Under the pieces are notes generated by a model. That model had not been told where the DNA came from. It saw only the letters and a list, made by a program, of their open reading frames with translations, and made no database searches. A DNA stretch of 16,252 bases, taken from positions 1 to 16,252 of the forward strand of contig JAYFOM010000011.1 in the NCBI GenBank assembly GCA_034932685.1, read 5' to 3'. This DNA is from JAQUCI01 sp034932685 (lineage in GTDB: Bacteria > Bacillota_I > Bacilli_A > Erysipelotrichales > Erysipelotrichaceae). A program made the translations under genes and the position numbers. This document shows positions 1-8,183 of the stretch, piece after piece; position 1 is the first letter of the stretch, and each line of letters starts with the position of its first letter.

Positions 1-145
1 GGTAGACTCATATACCAATGAGGATATGAAAGTTCATATGATGAATGTCAATAACCGCAAGGTTCTTTCATTATCAGGATTTAGTCCTAATGAAGCTTTC
101 GTCAAACTATATGGTCTAGCTATATTAGAAAAGCTTTATAAGTAA
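1..145 (+). CDS. IS30-like transposase, C-terminal fragment (5' end outside window)
   Basis: An open frame enters from the left edge in frame 2 and ends at TAA 143-145, giving 47 residues. The tail contains NNRKVLSLSGFSPNEAFVKL and then a short helix ending in LEKLYK. This resembles the C-terminus of IS30-family DDE transposases, where an 'RKxLGxxTPxEVF'-like segment follows the catalytic glutamate. The catalytic residues would lie outside the window. The family call rests on this short tail only; another DDE family is possible. I cannot tell whether the rest of the gene is intact. Confidence 0.55.
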   Translation, partial: VDSYTNEDMKVHMMNVNNRKVLSLSGFSPNEAFVKLYGLAILEKLYK

Positions 146-248
146 TTATATCGAAGCTACAAGAGTGCATTTATAAAACGGAATTAAGTCTGAGAAACGG
201 AAATAACCGGTTCTTTTCGTCGTGTTAAAATAGCTTTATAACCAACGA

Positions 249-343
249 AATTCTCATACTTATTTCCGATTTAAACATTATAACTGGAGCTAAGTCTAAT
301 AATTCCTTAACTTTTCTTACAATCGGAAATTACTTTGAGAATT
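249..343. repeat. Imperfect 23-bp inverted repeat with 49-bp spacer
   Basis: Left arm 249-271 and right arm 321-343 are inverted copies. Outer AATTCTCA pairs with TGAGAATT, and inner ATTTCCGATT pairs with AATCGGAAAT, so 18 of 23 positions match. The five middle bases are TACTT in both arms when read on the plus strand, so only these do not pair. It lies between the IS30-like stop and the end of the ABC permease. It may be a transposon end pair, a MITE remnant, or a weak hairpin at the end of the ABC operon. No T-run follows it on the minus strand, so a simple terminator is unlikely. The rest of gap 146-352 holds no gene I can see. Confidence 0.6.
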
Positions 344-352
344 CACGGAATA

Positions 353-1603
353 TTAACGATGCAAATCGACGTTAGCTTTACTAAAGATCATCTTAAGAGC
401 TTTAATGAAGCTTATTTTATTACCATAGTTCAGTGATCCTAAACGATAAACTTTAATCGAAATGTAGGCCAAAAACACAGCGGTTATAGCCATCAAGACA
501 ATCGATATTGCAAGTTCAAATAAAGGAACAGCAGTTAAGAAATAACGAATTGGCATTACTAATATGGCAGTGAAAGGAATAAAGGATCCAACTTTTACAA
601 CAAGACCATTTGGCATGTTTAAAGCGAATGCGGCCATGAAATAAGCTACCATAAACAACATTGTAATCGGTGTTACTGATGAACCAACATCTTCAATCTT
701 GGATACTAAAGAACCAAGACCGGCGTATAAGAACAAATAAAGGGTATAACCAACAGCGGTAAACAATAAGAATACTAACAAGGAATCAATTGATAAACCT
801 GTAAATAACATTTGAATGATCTCTTGCGGGTAGTTTTGCTTGTTGATAATATAACCTAAAACACCAACGCCCAAGATGATCGTAAATTGGATCAAGCCAC
901 CAATTGCATTAGCAAATACTTTTCCTATGATTAAGGCTTTGGGTGAAGTAGAGGTAATCAAGATTTCCATGGTCCGATTATCTTTTTCACGGGCAACAGA
1001 GGTTGAAACAAATGAACCATACATGATAACTAACATATAAACCGCAAACATTAATATATATGAAAGAATGAAATTGCTTGATGCATCTTTACCTAATACG
1101 ATAGATTCAAGATTAATTTGAGGATAAGAAACAGCATCAATCGCATAAGGATCGATATCCATAGCAAGCAAAGCCTTATTACGCAATATATATTGTAATG
1201 AACTTATGATAATGCGATCAGTTGAATTATACATATCCTTGTTTTCAACAATACTGATGATACTGCTTGAACTTGCGATCACATAACCATTTGATAGGGT
1301 ACCATTTTTGATATCCGTTATCATTGTCTCTTGATCTTGGTAAACATTTAATTCACTTTGAAAATAATTACTTAAATCATCAACTGTAAGTTCATCAGTT
1401 TCGAAAACAAAACCGACATTACTTACCATTGATGTTGGGGTATCTGTTATATCATCAGTACCTTTATCAAACATCTTGATGATGGTTGGTATCGATGTAG
1501 CCACAAAAAAGAACAAAGCCATGATAATGGTTGTTACAATAACTGATTTCTTGCGAAGGATACTAGCAAGTTCAAAAGACAATACTGTTATTATATTACG
1601 CAT
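353..1603 (-). CDS. ABC-2 type exporter permease (NatB-like)
   Basis: A 416-residue membrane subunit, predicted to form the export channel energised by the ATPase encoded just upstream. One hydrophobic segment lies at about 18-40, then an extracytoplasmic domain of about 140 residues, then six further membrane segments from about 178 to 385. The VAREKDNRTMEILITSTSP segment after TM2 (around 203-221) is the hallmark of NatB/YhaP-type ABC-2 permeases, which export sodium, antibiotics or peptides. The longer frame would start at 1636, but I choose ATG 1603 because MRNIITVLSFEL is the usual N-terminus. That ATG overlaps the ATPase stop by 8 bases (ATGCGTAA), as in coupled translation. The substrate cannot be told from sequence. 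Confidence 0.88.
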   Translation of the reverse strand: MRNIITVLSFELASILRKKSVIVTTIIMALFFFVATSIPTIIKMFDKGTDDITDTPTSMVSNVGFVFETDELTVDDLSNYFQSELNVYQDQETMITDIKNGTLSNGYVIASSSSIISIVENKDMYNSTDRIIISSLQYILRNKALLAMDIDPYAIDAVSYPQINLESIVLGKDASSNFILSYILMFAVYMLVIMYGSFVSTSVAREKDNRTMEILITSTSPKALIIGKVFANAIGGLIQFTIILGVGVLGYIINKQNYPQEIIQMLFTGLSIDSLLVFLLFTAVGYTLYLFLYAGLGSLVSKIEDVGSSVTPITMLFMVAYFMAAFALNMPNGLVVKVGSFIPFTAILVMPIRYFLTAVPLFELAISIVLMAITAVFLAYISIKVYRLGSLNYGNKISFIKALKMIFSKANVDLHR

Positions 1604-2510
1604 TTTTTTCACCAACCTTTCTAACAAAGATATCATTTAAGCTTGGTTGATAATTAGTGAATAGATCAACATCAAGATTTAAAGCAGCAATCTCTTTTAA
1701 TAATGCTTGTTTATCTTTACCATTTGAGAGTTCAATGATCAATGATTTATCATCTTGATCAATGTTGATATCATTGATTGTTTTTAGTATTACTGACTTA
1801 AGTTCTTCGTTGCTCATTGATGTAACTTTTAAGCGTAGTCTTTTTCTTCCCATTTCGTTTTTTATAGTTACTAGATTACCACTTAAAATAACCCTTCCTT
1901 GATCGATCAATGTTATTTCATCACAAAACTCTTCAACATAATTCATTTGATGACTTGAGAATACAACAAGCTTACCATCATCAATCAATTCTTTGATCAC
2001 ATCTTTTAAAACAAGAGCATTAACTGGATCAAGACCACTAAATGGTTCATCCAAAATAATAATATCGGGATCATTGAGTAAAGCTTGTGCGATTTGAATT
2101 TTCTGTTGATTCCCTTTTGATAATGTTTCCAACTTGTGTTTAGCAGCGTATGTGAGTTCAAAACGCTCTAACCAATATTCTGCACTTGTTTTAGTTTGAG
2201 CTTTTGAAGCATTACGTAAACTACCAAAATAAATTAATTGTTCAAGAATCGGTTCTTTGCCATAAAGTCCACGTTCTTCAGGTAAGTAGCCAATCTTATA
2301 TGATCTTGGATCAAACGGTTTTTGATCAAGATAAATATGTCCGCTATCTGCTTTAAAAACATCCATCAAAGTACGGATGGTAGTAGTCTTACCAGCGCCA
2401 TTACGACCTAAAAATCCCATTGCTTTACCTGATGTAACAGTAAATGATACATCATGCAAAATATGACGACCGGAGAAACTCTTATTGATATCTTTTAATT
2501 CTAATATCAT
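1596..2510 (-). CDS. ABC transporter ATP-binding protein (NatA-like, DUF4162 tail)
   Basis: A 304-residue cytoplasmic ATPase. Walker A is GRNGAGKTT (35-43), the signature is LSKGNQQ (130-136), Walker B plus the catalytic Glu is IIILDEP (150-156), and the H-loop His is H187 in SSHQM. LSKGNQQKIQ, rather than LSGGQ, is typical of the NatA/YhaQ/EcsA export group. The C-terminal 80 residues end in LNDIFVRKVG, like the DUF4162 domain of these ATPases. Start ATG 2510 follows a perfect AGGAGG with five bases between. It is first gene of a two-gene operon with the permease at 353-1603 and has its own strong promoter. Likely exports a toxic ion, drug or peptide; which one is unknown. Confidence 0.93.
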   Translation of the reverse strand: MILELKDINKSFSGRHILHDVSFTVTSGKAMGFLGRNGAGKTTTIRTLMDVFKADSGHIYLDQKPFDPRSYKIGYLPEERGLYGKEPILEQLIYFGSLRNASKAQTKTSAEYWLERFELTYAAKHKLETLSKGNQQKIQIAQALLNDPDIIILDEPFSGLDPVNALVLKDVIKELIDDGKLVVFSSHQMNYVEEFCDEITLIDQGRVILSGNLVTIKNEMGRKRLRLKVTSMSNEELKSVILKTINDINIDQDDKSLIIELSNGKDKQALLKEIAALNLDVDLFTNYQPSLNDIFVRKVGEKNA

Positions 2511-2534
2511 GATAACCTCCTATGTTAAGAATAA

Positions 2535-2562
2535 ATTTTAGCACTTGTGATAAATTTGTCAA
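2535..2562 (-). promoter_or_regulatory. Promoter of the ABC exporter operon
   Basis: On the minus strand TTGACA (2557-2562) is followed after 16 bases by TAAAAT (2535-2540). The -35 is a perfect consensus. The implied start lies about 18-20 bases before the ATPase RBS and ATG 2510, so the leader is short. Confidence 0.75.
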
Positions 2563-2610
2563 ATATATTTGTGAAATATGCTTTAATATTAGTAACAAGA
2601 AGTATTATGT

Positions 2611-2639
2611 TAGGCAAATTAAGTTGTAATTGTTATAAT
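2611..2639 (+). promoter_or_regulatory. Promoter of the diguanylate cyclase gene (extended -10)
   Basis: TATAAT at 2634-2639 preceded by TGT (2631-2633) forms an extended -10. The -35 region around 2610-2616 (TTAGGCA) is weak, as is common with extended -10 promoters. It faces away from the ABC operon promoter, so the 153-bp gap is a divergent control region. Confidence 0.6.
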
Positions 2640-2663
2640 CGACATAAACGAAAGTAAAACAAT

Positions 2664-3722
2664 ATGGAAAATAGACATTTAACCCAACAACTTGCGAAAA
2701 AACAGTATCATGATCAAGCTATTCTTGTTTATATGGGTACAATCATCATAAGTAGTTTTCTTGCGATCATGTTACATTTTTTAGTTGGTAATGTTTATAT
2801 CACGACTTTAAACATTTCAGCTATATTTATCGCAATGTTGGCTATATGGTTAACTAAACGTCAACATTATAGTCTGGCATCGGTTGTATATATCAGTTTT
2901 ATTGTCTTTTCATCTTCAATACAATTGATCGTATTTGGCATACTTGCTGGTTATCAATACTTCTTTTTCAACCTAGCGGCATTGGTGGTTTTTACAAGTT
3001 GGCAAAAGCGATTTAAGTTGATGGCACTTCTTTTGATCAGTCTGGTATTTATTGCTTTATTTTTCTGGTTTTATAATAATGAGCCACTAATTGCTTTATC
3101 TGATTCAAACTTGATCTTATTACATACGATCAACGCTGTCCTTAATATCGCTGGTGTCTCAAATTCAGCCATTTTCTATGTTGATATCGCTACCAAAGCG
3201 AACATGCGATTATCGCAACTTGCAATGAGAGATTATCTCACAAATGTTATGAATCGTACTTCATTTGATAGTTTTATAACCGAAAAATTAACTGAGCAAA
3301 AAAATAAAACTACAGCGCTAGTTGTAATGTTTCTTGATATCGATCATTTTAAGGATATAAATGATAATTATGGTCATTTATGTGGTGACGAATTATTAAA
3401 GCAATTTGCCCATCTAATCATGTCCAGCATTGATAAAAATGCTAGTGTTGCAAGATATGGTGGTGAAGAGTTTGTGATCGTTGCTGAAGTTTTAGATTAT
3501 ACGCAAATGGTTGAGATAGCAGAGCAGTTGCGAAGAAAAGTAGAAGCTAATATTTTTGGAAAAGATGAAAAAGAAAGAAGGATTACCGTTAGCATCGGTT
3601 CCGTGTTTATACCAAGCTTCGCCAATGTTGATGTAAGTGACGTCTTAGATCAAACCGATAAATTACTTTATCAAGCAAAAGCTGCTGGAAGAAACAGTGT
3701 TATCGCTGCTGAAATAAAATAA
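2664..3722 (+). CDS. Membrane-anchored diguanylate cyclase (GGDEF domain)
   Basis: A 352-residue protein predicted to make c-di-GMP from two GTP. Residues about 20-175 hold five or six hydrophobic segments with no recognised sensor fold. The GGDEF domain covers about 186-350: RDYLTNVMNR (189-198) is the usual domain start, FLDIDHFKDINDNYGH (223-238) carries the metal- and GTP-binding residues, and the active-site loop is GGEEF (266-270). The inhibitory I-site RxxD expected at 257-260 reads DKNA, so product inhibition is probably missing. It is the only complete plus-strand gene in the window. The RBS is weak (GAAAG upstream of ATG 2664). It converges on the zinc-ribbon gene. Confidence 0.92.
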   Translation: MENRHLTQQLAKKQYHDQAILVYMGTIIISSFLAIMLHFLVGNVYITTLNISAIFIAMLAIWLTKRQHYSLASVVYISFIVFSSSIQLIVFGILAGYQYFFFNLAALVVFTSWQKRFKLMALLLISLVFIALFFWFYNNEPLIALSDSNLILLHTINAVLNIAGVSNSAIFYVDIATKANMRLSQLAMRDYLTNVMNRTSFDSFITEKLTEQKNKTTALVVMFLDIDHFKDINDNYGHLCGDELLKQFAHLIMSSIDKNASVARYGGEEFVIVAEVLDYTQMVEIAEQLRRKVEANIFGKDEKERRITVSIGSVFIPSFANVDVSDVLDQTDKLLYQAKAAGRNSVIAAEIK

Positions 3723-3746
3723 CTTCATAGTTTGAAGTTATTTTTT
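3721..3746 (+). terminator. Rho-independent terminator, possibly bidirectional
   Basis: AACTTCA (3721-3727) and TGAAGTT (3733-3739) form a perfect 7-bp stem around a 5-base loop, followed by ATTTTTTAT. It overlaps the cyclase stop codon (3720-3722) and also the stop of the converging zinc-ribbon gene (3738-3740). On the minus strand the stem is followed by TTATTTTATTT, so it may stop both transcripts. Confidence 0.8.
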
Positions 3747-4358
3747 ATATTTAAGTCTATTGCCAAACAGTCGTAATAAGAGTTCTTTGATTTCACGACT
3801 TCCTGATTGTGAGTGCGTGAATTTTAAGGTTTCGCCACTAGTTAACTCAAAATTGAACTTACCCAAAGTTACACTTGAATCATCATCTGCTGAATTATCA
3901 ATCTCACTACCAGCAAATAGCACATTCATTACTTTGTTATTGGCGATCAATATGTTGCTAGGATCTTCGCTTAACACTTCATTGATGCTCATTGTGTAAT
4001 AGCGTTTGTGAAATTGGCCCCAATGTTTCATCATCGCTGCACTTCCTTTAAAAAATCCTTTTTTATCGGCTTTAATTTGAGCTGTTACTTTATTATTTTC
4101 TGCTTTTTGAAACTCTGGTGTCATGTATGCGAATAATATCTTATCACTATAAAAAACAATGTAACATGATATAACCTTAAACAAACTTAAACGTCGATCT
4201 GCTTTAAAAACCCACAGCACTTCTGAGATGGCTTCAGTAACTTGTTGTTTGCTTGGGGTGCTTACAACAGGTTCAGTATGATCATTTAAACGATTACCGC
4301 AGTGCGTACAAAACTTCGCACCTTCTTTGACAGGGTTACCACATTGACTACAAAACAT
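3738..4358 (-). CDS. Zinc-ribbon protein with a C-terminal domain of unknown function
   Basis: A 206-residue protein starting MFCSQCGN. Cys3, Cys6, Cys17 and Cys20 form a CxxC-x10-CxxC zinc ribbon of the zinc_ribbon_2 type. A linker (about 25-45) leads into a mixed alpha/beta domain of about 150 residues. The VISCYIVFYSDKILFAYM segment and a C-terminal basic helix suggest, without proof, a PH-like (bacterial PH/GRAM) fold. The open frame extends upstream to 4406, but ATG 4358 is chosen because AAGGAGGA lies just before it and the zinc ribbon starts there. No membrane segment is clear. Function unknown; such proteins often act as small regulatory or scaffold proteins. Confidence 0.75.
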   Translation of the reverse strand: MFCSQCGNPVKEGAKFCTHCGNRLNDHTEPVVSTPSKQQVTEAISEVLWVFKADRRLSLFKVISCYIVFYSDKILFAYMTPEFQKAENNKVTAQIKADKKGFFKGSAAMMKHWGQFHKRYYTMSINEVLSEDPSNILIANNKVMNVLFAGSEIDNSADDDSSVTLGKFNFELTSGETLKFTHSQSGSREIKELLLRLFGNRLKYKK

Positions 4359-4385
4359 TATGTTCCTCCTTACTAATGAGTTTGT

Positions 4386-4413
4386 TTTATAAGACAAATA
4401 GTGCAAACGTTAA
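4386..4413 (-). promoter_or_regulatory. Putative promoter of the zinc-ribbon gene
   Basis: On the minus strand TTAACG (4408-4413) and TATAAA (4386-4391) are 16 bases apart and about 30 bases before ATG 4358. The -35 is a 4/6 match. The palindrome AACGATCGTT (4419-4428) and GTTAAC lie immediately upstream and could be a regulator site. Confidence 0.4.
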
Positions 4414-4593
4414 TGGTTAACGATCGTTGGTATATTATTGTTGATGTCAGCTAATCGATTAATAATTCCTTGTGTTAATTATATCACTAACTGATTAGAT
4501 AAAATAGATAGCTATGTTGCATTTATGTAATGATAAATAATGATAGTTTACAACTTTAATATTAATAAAGATAAACTTGTATTTGATCAACAC

Positions 4594-4625
4594 AAAAAAA
4601 GTGATTGGTCCTTACCAAATCACTT
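4594..4625 (-). terminator. Rho-independent terminator after the alpha/beta hydrolase
   Basis: Read on the minus strand, AAGTGATTTGGT pairs with ACCAATCACTT around AAGG, with a single bulged T, and is followed by seven Ts in total (4594-4600). It begins 16 bases after the stop codon of the hydrolase at 4641 and closes the oxidoreductase operon. Confidence 0.9.
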
Positions 4626-4640
4626 AAATATTATAATTAT

Positions 4641-5618
4641 CTATTTGTTAGTTAACCAATCCAAAAATATATGATTAAAATCATCAGGGTGTGTTTCCAT
4701 TGGTACGTGACCTGCGTCTTTTATGACACTTACTTGCGTTTGTGGCATCAACTCTTTTATTTTAGTGGTTGTATCAAGTTTAACCCAATTATCATTTTCT
4801 CCCCATATAGCTAATATCGGTAATACTAAGGTTTTTAGTTGAGCGTCTGATATGTTCTTAGCGGTTTTAAGCAAAGCAAGAGCGCTTCTTGCTGTGCCTG
4901 GAAGGGAAAGCGGTGTGTAATAACCAAGAATTTGATCACTAGTTGGTGTTTGACCATAAGCAGAGGTTAGAAAGCTTTCAATACGCTTTGGCTTTATCAC
5001 AACATGTTCAAGTAAAACTTGTATTAAGCGCGAAAAGAAGGGTGAAGTTATAAGCGCGCTACTTCTGTTGGTTTCAAAAAGCGCACCATCAATAAGAATG
5101 ATCGAAGCCACATCATCTTGACGTAAATATGCCATAGCGGCCGCTGTACCACCGCCCATACTGTGACCGCCAATATGCCAAGTGTAAGACTGCATATTTT
5201 CAACAAGCAAACTTTCATCTAGTTTATCAAGAAGCTGCCACAATTGCTCAGCACGCGCTGTTTGGGCATGATCTTCATTGACATTGCGATCACTATAACC
5301 AAAGCCTGGTAAGTCAACGGTAATGACTAGATAGCCAGCTTCGGCCAAAATCGGTGCGTTTTTTTCATAAGAGAAAGTTGATCCTCCAAGTCCATGGATA
5401 AACAAAATCTTGCCCAGTATTGTATCCTGTTTTGGTTTATAAACACGATAGTGGATAGTAGATGCACCAATAAAATAATAACTGTTTTCATAAGGAAGAC
5501 TTTGTGGTTGATATTTAGATAGGGGGATAACATAAGGGACAGCCATGATCAAAAGCAGTAATATTAGTATTACTTTTAAAGCACTTTTGATCATGTGTTT
5601 GTACCCTGATTTCTTCAT
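4641..5618 (-). CDS. Membrane-anchored alpha/beta hydrolase
   Basis: A 325-residue serine hydrolase. Residues 10-32 form an N-terminal membrane anchor or uncleaved signal, which would place the catalytic domain outside the membrane. The fold is recognisable from HGLGG (75-79, oxyanion loop), the nucleophile elbow GHSMGG with Ser153, GENDNW with Asp276, and GHVPMETHP with His304. These complete the Ser-Asp-His triad. The start at 5618 has no clear Shine-Dalgarno and neither does the alternative Met9, so the start is uncertain. It begins 36 bases after the oxidoreductase beta subunit with no terminator between, so the two are probably cotranscribed. Substrate unknown: an esterase, lipase or peptide hydrolase role is possible. 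Confidence 0.87.
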   Translation of the reverse strand: MKKSGYKHMIKSALKVILILLLLIMAVPYVIPLSKYQPQSLPYENSYYFIGASTIHYRVYKPKQDTILGKILFIHGLGGSTFSYEKNAPILAEAGYLVITVDLPGFGYSDRNVNEDHAQTARAEQLWQLLDKLDESLLVENMQSYTWHIGGHSMGGGTAAAMAYLRQDDVASIILIDGALFETNRSSALITSPFFSRLIQVLLEHVVIKPKRIESFLTSAYGQTPTSDQILGYYTPLSLPGTARSALALLKTAKNISDAQLKTLVLPILAIWGENDNWVKLDTTTKIKELMPQTQVSVIKDAGHVPMETHPDDFNHIFLDWLTNK

Positions 5619-5654
5619 AACTATTCAATTCACTATATCGTTACCTAACCAATG

Positions 5655-6506
5655 CTAGATAAAGGAATTGATCAATGTTTCAAGTTTCTTTTGATCCGTT
5701 TTTTTATCAATAAGAGGTTTATGATCATGTAATACCGGATGACTATCGTGATATGTTGGTCTTTCAACTTGGTATAAGATTCCAGTTGGGATTTCATCAC
5801 CGAATGTTTGTGCCAATTTAAAGGCAGCGCTAAGGTCAGTTGGATCATGATCTTTACTTATTGGTTTAACTCTTTCTTTATACCACATGAAGGTATTCAC
5901 TTTATTAAAGCTAACACAAGGCTGTAAGATATCAATCAAAGCGTAACCCTTATACTTTATAGCTTCTTCCATTAGATAAACCAGTTGTTCAGTATCACCA
6001 CTAAAGCCACGTGCCACAAAACCAGCACCGGCGGCTAAGGCTAGTAGTACCGGATTAAGGGGCATATTAATATTACCATCTACTTGAACGCCAGTTACTT
6101 GACCAATAGCGGTAGTTGGTGATGCTTGACCTTTAGTAAGGCCATAGATTTGATTATCATGAACGAAATGACTAATATCAACATTACGACGAATATTATG
6201 AATAAAGTGGTTTCCACCCTCACCATATGAATCACCATCACCAGTATTGATGATAACGGTTAAATCTTCATTAGCGATCTTAGCAGCGATAGCAGGCGGT
6301 AATGAGCGACCATGTAGGCCACAGAAGGCATTAGCACTTAAATATTGAGGTGTTTTAGCAGCTTGACCAATACCTGCGACTAGTAGTATCTTATGAGGTT
6401 TTAGATCAAGATTCTCAACTGCTTTTTTCAAAGAAGGAAGGATACTAAAATTACCACAGCCAGGACACCAAGCGGTTTCTCTGGTATGAAATTGATTTAG
6501 ACTCAT
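5655..6506 (-). CDS. korB: 2-oxoacid:ferredoxin oxidoreductase, beta subunit (TPP-binding)
   Basis: A 283-residue subunit that binds thiamine pyrophosphate and an iron-sulfur cluster. With the alpha/gamma protein it would convert a 2-oxoacid plus CoA to acyl-CoA and CO2 while reducing ferredoxin. WCPGCGN (13-19) gives cluster cysteines, LHGRSLP (64-70) is the usual substrate-side loop, and GDGDSYGEGGNHFIHNIRRN (89-108) is the TPP/Mg motif, followed by DNQIYGLTKGQASPT. Length fits KorB/PorB of two-subunit enzymes. The start ATG overlaps the stop of the preceding subunit by 4 bases (ATGA), with GGAGGTAA just upstream. Motifs resemble 2-oxoglutarate and related enzymes, but which 2-oxoacid is used cannot be settled from sequence alone. 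Confidence 0.93.
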   Translation of the reverse strand: MSLNQFHTRETAWCPGCGNFSILPSLKKAVENLDLKPHKILLVAGIGQAAKTPQYLSANAFCGLHGRSLPPAIAAKIANEDLTVIINTGDGDSYGEGGNHFIHNIRRNVDISHFVHDNQIYGLTKGQASPTTAIGQVTGVQVDGNINMPLNPVLLALAAGAGFVARGFSGDTEQLVYLMEEAIKYKGYALIDILQPCVSFNKVNTFMWYKERVKPISKDHDPTDLSAAFKLAQTFGDEIPTGILYQVERPTYHDSHPVLHDHKPLIDKKTDQKKLETLINSFI

Positions 6507-8164
6507 ACATTTACCTCCATAACGCTTTTCACTATTTCTTCGCCTGTTATCTGCCTACCATCATATTTTAAGATATGATCAGTGCAGACAATCCCAGTTT
6601 TTTCTCTGATCAAACCAGCTAATTGACCAGTCGCGTTTTGCTCGACATTGATGATAACTTTAGCTGTTTTAGCATGTTTTGTTAATAACTTCTCTGGTAA
6701 AGGATATACATCTCCAAATACCAAAGCACTGTATTTACCAGGGGGCTTTCTATTTAATAGTTCAATAGCTTCCTTGATTGGCCCCCAAGTTGAACCCCAA
6801 CCAACAAGTAATACTTGAGCGTTATCACAACCAAAGAAATCAGGTTCTTCAAGCTCATTAATTATTCCTTGAAGTTTACGCATTCTTTTTTCCATCATCT
6901 TATTTCTGACATCAGCTGATTCAGTGATCAAACCTTGTTCATCATGTTCATCACTATCCGCATTAACTAGGTGTTCTGTTAGTCCTGGGAAAAGTCGTGG
7001 CGATATACCATCTTCAGTTAGTTGATAACTTTTGTATTCACCTTTTATTTCAGGTTTAACGACAGTTGTTTTATCCGGTAATGTTAATGGCTTAATGGTG
7101 GCTAAACCATCACCTAAGAACTGATCACTTAAGATAATGACGGCAGTTTGATATTTATCGGCCGTATCAAAAGCCTTAATTGTTTGTCTATAAGCATCTT
7201 CATGATGGCGTATTGCGATTACTTTTCGAGGGAATTCTCCTTGTGATGCATGGATCACAAAGCGTAAGTCACTTTGTTCAGTCCTAGTTGGTAAACCTGT
7301 GGCAGGTCCTGGTCGCTGAACATCAACCGCTACCAGTGGAATTTCGGCAATGCCACTTAAGCCAAGTGCTTCAACCATTAAGGAAAAACCACCACCAGAA
7401 GTACCCGTCATCGCTCTTACCCCAGTAAAGGAAGCACCAATGGCCATATTAATGGCAGCTATTTCATCTTCTGCTTGTTCAACGACAACATTAAGATCTT
7501 TTCCTTGCTCCGCCAAAAATTCCATGATACTGGTTGAAGGCGACATCGGATAAGCTGAGTAAAATTTTAGACCACTTGCTAAAGCACCAAGCGCTAAAGC
7601 TTTATTGCCATTAATAAGCATATGTCCTGAAAAATCAGCCTGTAATTTAGGGTAACGTGATTCTACAAGATCATATCCTTTTGTAAAAGCTTCAATATTG
7701 ATGTCCAGATACTTTTCAGCTAATTCCTGACTTAAGACACTTTCTACATTATCAAGGGTTAAACTAAATAGTTTTAAGATCACGCTATTAGCGATACTAC
7801 CTGAAACGCGAGGATTGCCTAAATCCTTAGCCATAGTGGCTAACGGCACTTTGATCGCCCGTTTGTCATCGGTTTTGATCTTTTCATCACATAAGATAAA
7901 ACCATCATTTTTTAACTCTTCAAGATGTAATGATACAGTATCATCATCAAGAGCGATCAAGCCATCAAGTACTAAACTATGAGAATAAACCAAACTATCA
8001 CCAAAACGAATCAAGATGAAGTTATGTCCTCCTCTAATTCGTGACATAAAGTCACTATTGGTAAAGACCGCGTAGCCTTCGCTTTTTAAGAGTTTTACTA
8101 ACACTGAAGCGGTAGTATCAACCCCTTGACCAGCAGCCCCACCAATCAATATGTTATAATGCAT
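6503..8164 (-). CDS. korA: 2-oxoacid:ferredoxin oxidoreductase, fused gamma-alpha subunit
   Basis: A 553-residue fusion. Residues 1 to about 180 are the gamma domain, with GGAAGQG (8-14) and the SRIRGGHNF segment. From about 183 follows the alpha domain, with YPMSPST (205-211), EQAEDEIAAINMAIGAS, TGTSGGGFSLM (253-263) and GPATGLPTRTEQSDL (286-300). The C-terminal third is the transketolase C-like domain. The gamma-before-alpha fusion is a standard KorA layout. ATG 8164 is preceded by AAAGGAGG about seven bases upstream. No ferredoxin-like delta subunit is encoded nearby, so a separate ferredoxin must be the electron acceptor. The enzyme's fermentative role fits with the lactate dehydrogenase further on. 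Confidence 0.93.
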   Translation of the reverse strand: MHYNILIGGAAGQGVDTTASVLVKLLKSEGYAVFTNSDFMSRIRGGHNFILIRFGDSLVYSHSLVLDGLIALDDDTVSLHLEELKNDGFILCDEKIKTDDKRAIKVPLATMAKDLGNPRVSGSIANSVILKLFSLTLDNVESVLSQELAEKYLDINIEAFTKGYDLVESRYPKLQADFSGHMLINGNKALALGALASGLKFYSAYPMSPSTSIMEFLAEQGKDLNVVVEQAEDEIAAINMAIGASFTGVRAMTGTSGGGFSLMVEALGLSGIAEIPLVAVDVQRPGPATGLPTRTEQSDLRFVIHASQGEFPRKVIAIRHHEDAYRQTIKAFDTADKYQTAVIILSDQFLGDGLATIKPLTLPDKTTVVKPEIKGEYKSYQLTEDGISPRLFPGLTEHLVNADSDEHDEQGLITESADVRNKMMEKRMRKLQGIINELEEPDFFGCDNAQVLLVGWGSTWGPIKEAIELLNRKPPGKYSALVFGDVYPLPEKLLTKHAKTAKVIINVEQNATGQLAGLIREKTGIVCTDHILKYDGRQITGEEIVKSVMEVNV

Positions 8165-8183
8165 CCTTTTCCTCCTTTATTGT

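Noticed and set aside
146..248. AACCGGTT palindrome and short AAACGGA direct repeats as an IS30 end
   Set aside because: Too short and no match to the other end, which is outside the window.
3760..3999. 79-codon plus-strand open frame inside the zinc-ribbon gene
   Set aside because: Opposite-strand shadow with no ribosome site and no family features; the zinc-ribbon frame has clear cysteine motifs.
5327..5533. 68-codon minus-strand frame inside the alpha/beta hydrolase
   Set aside because: Overlaps HGLGG and the catalytic domain in another frame; no RBS or recognisable product.
6503..6506. Mycoplasma-type code (TGA as Trp)
   Set aside because: TGA ends the gamma-alpha subunit and the EIIBCA gene exactly at four-base overlaps with the next start, and tryptophans in the proteins are coded by TGG.
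7350..7553. 67-codon plus-strand frame inside the oxidoreductase alpha subunit
   Set aside because: Antisense shadow of the conserved TGTSGGG region.
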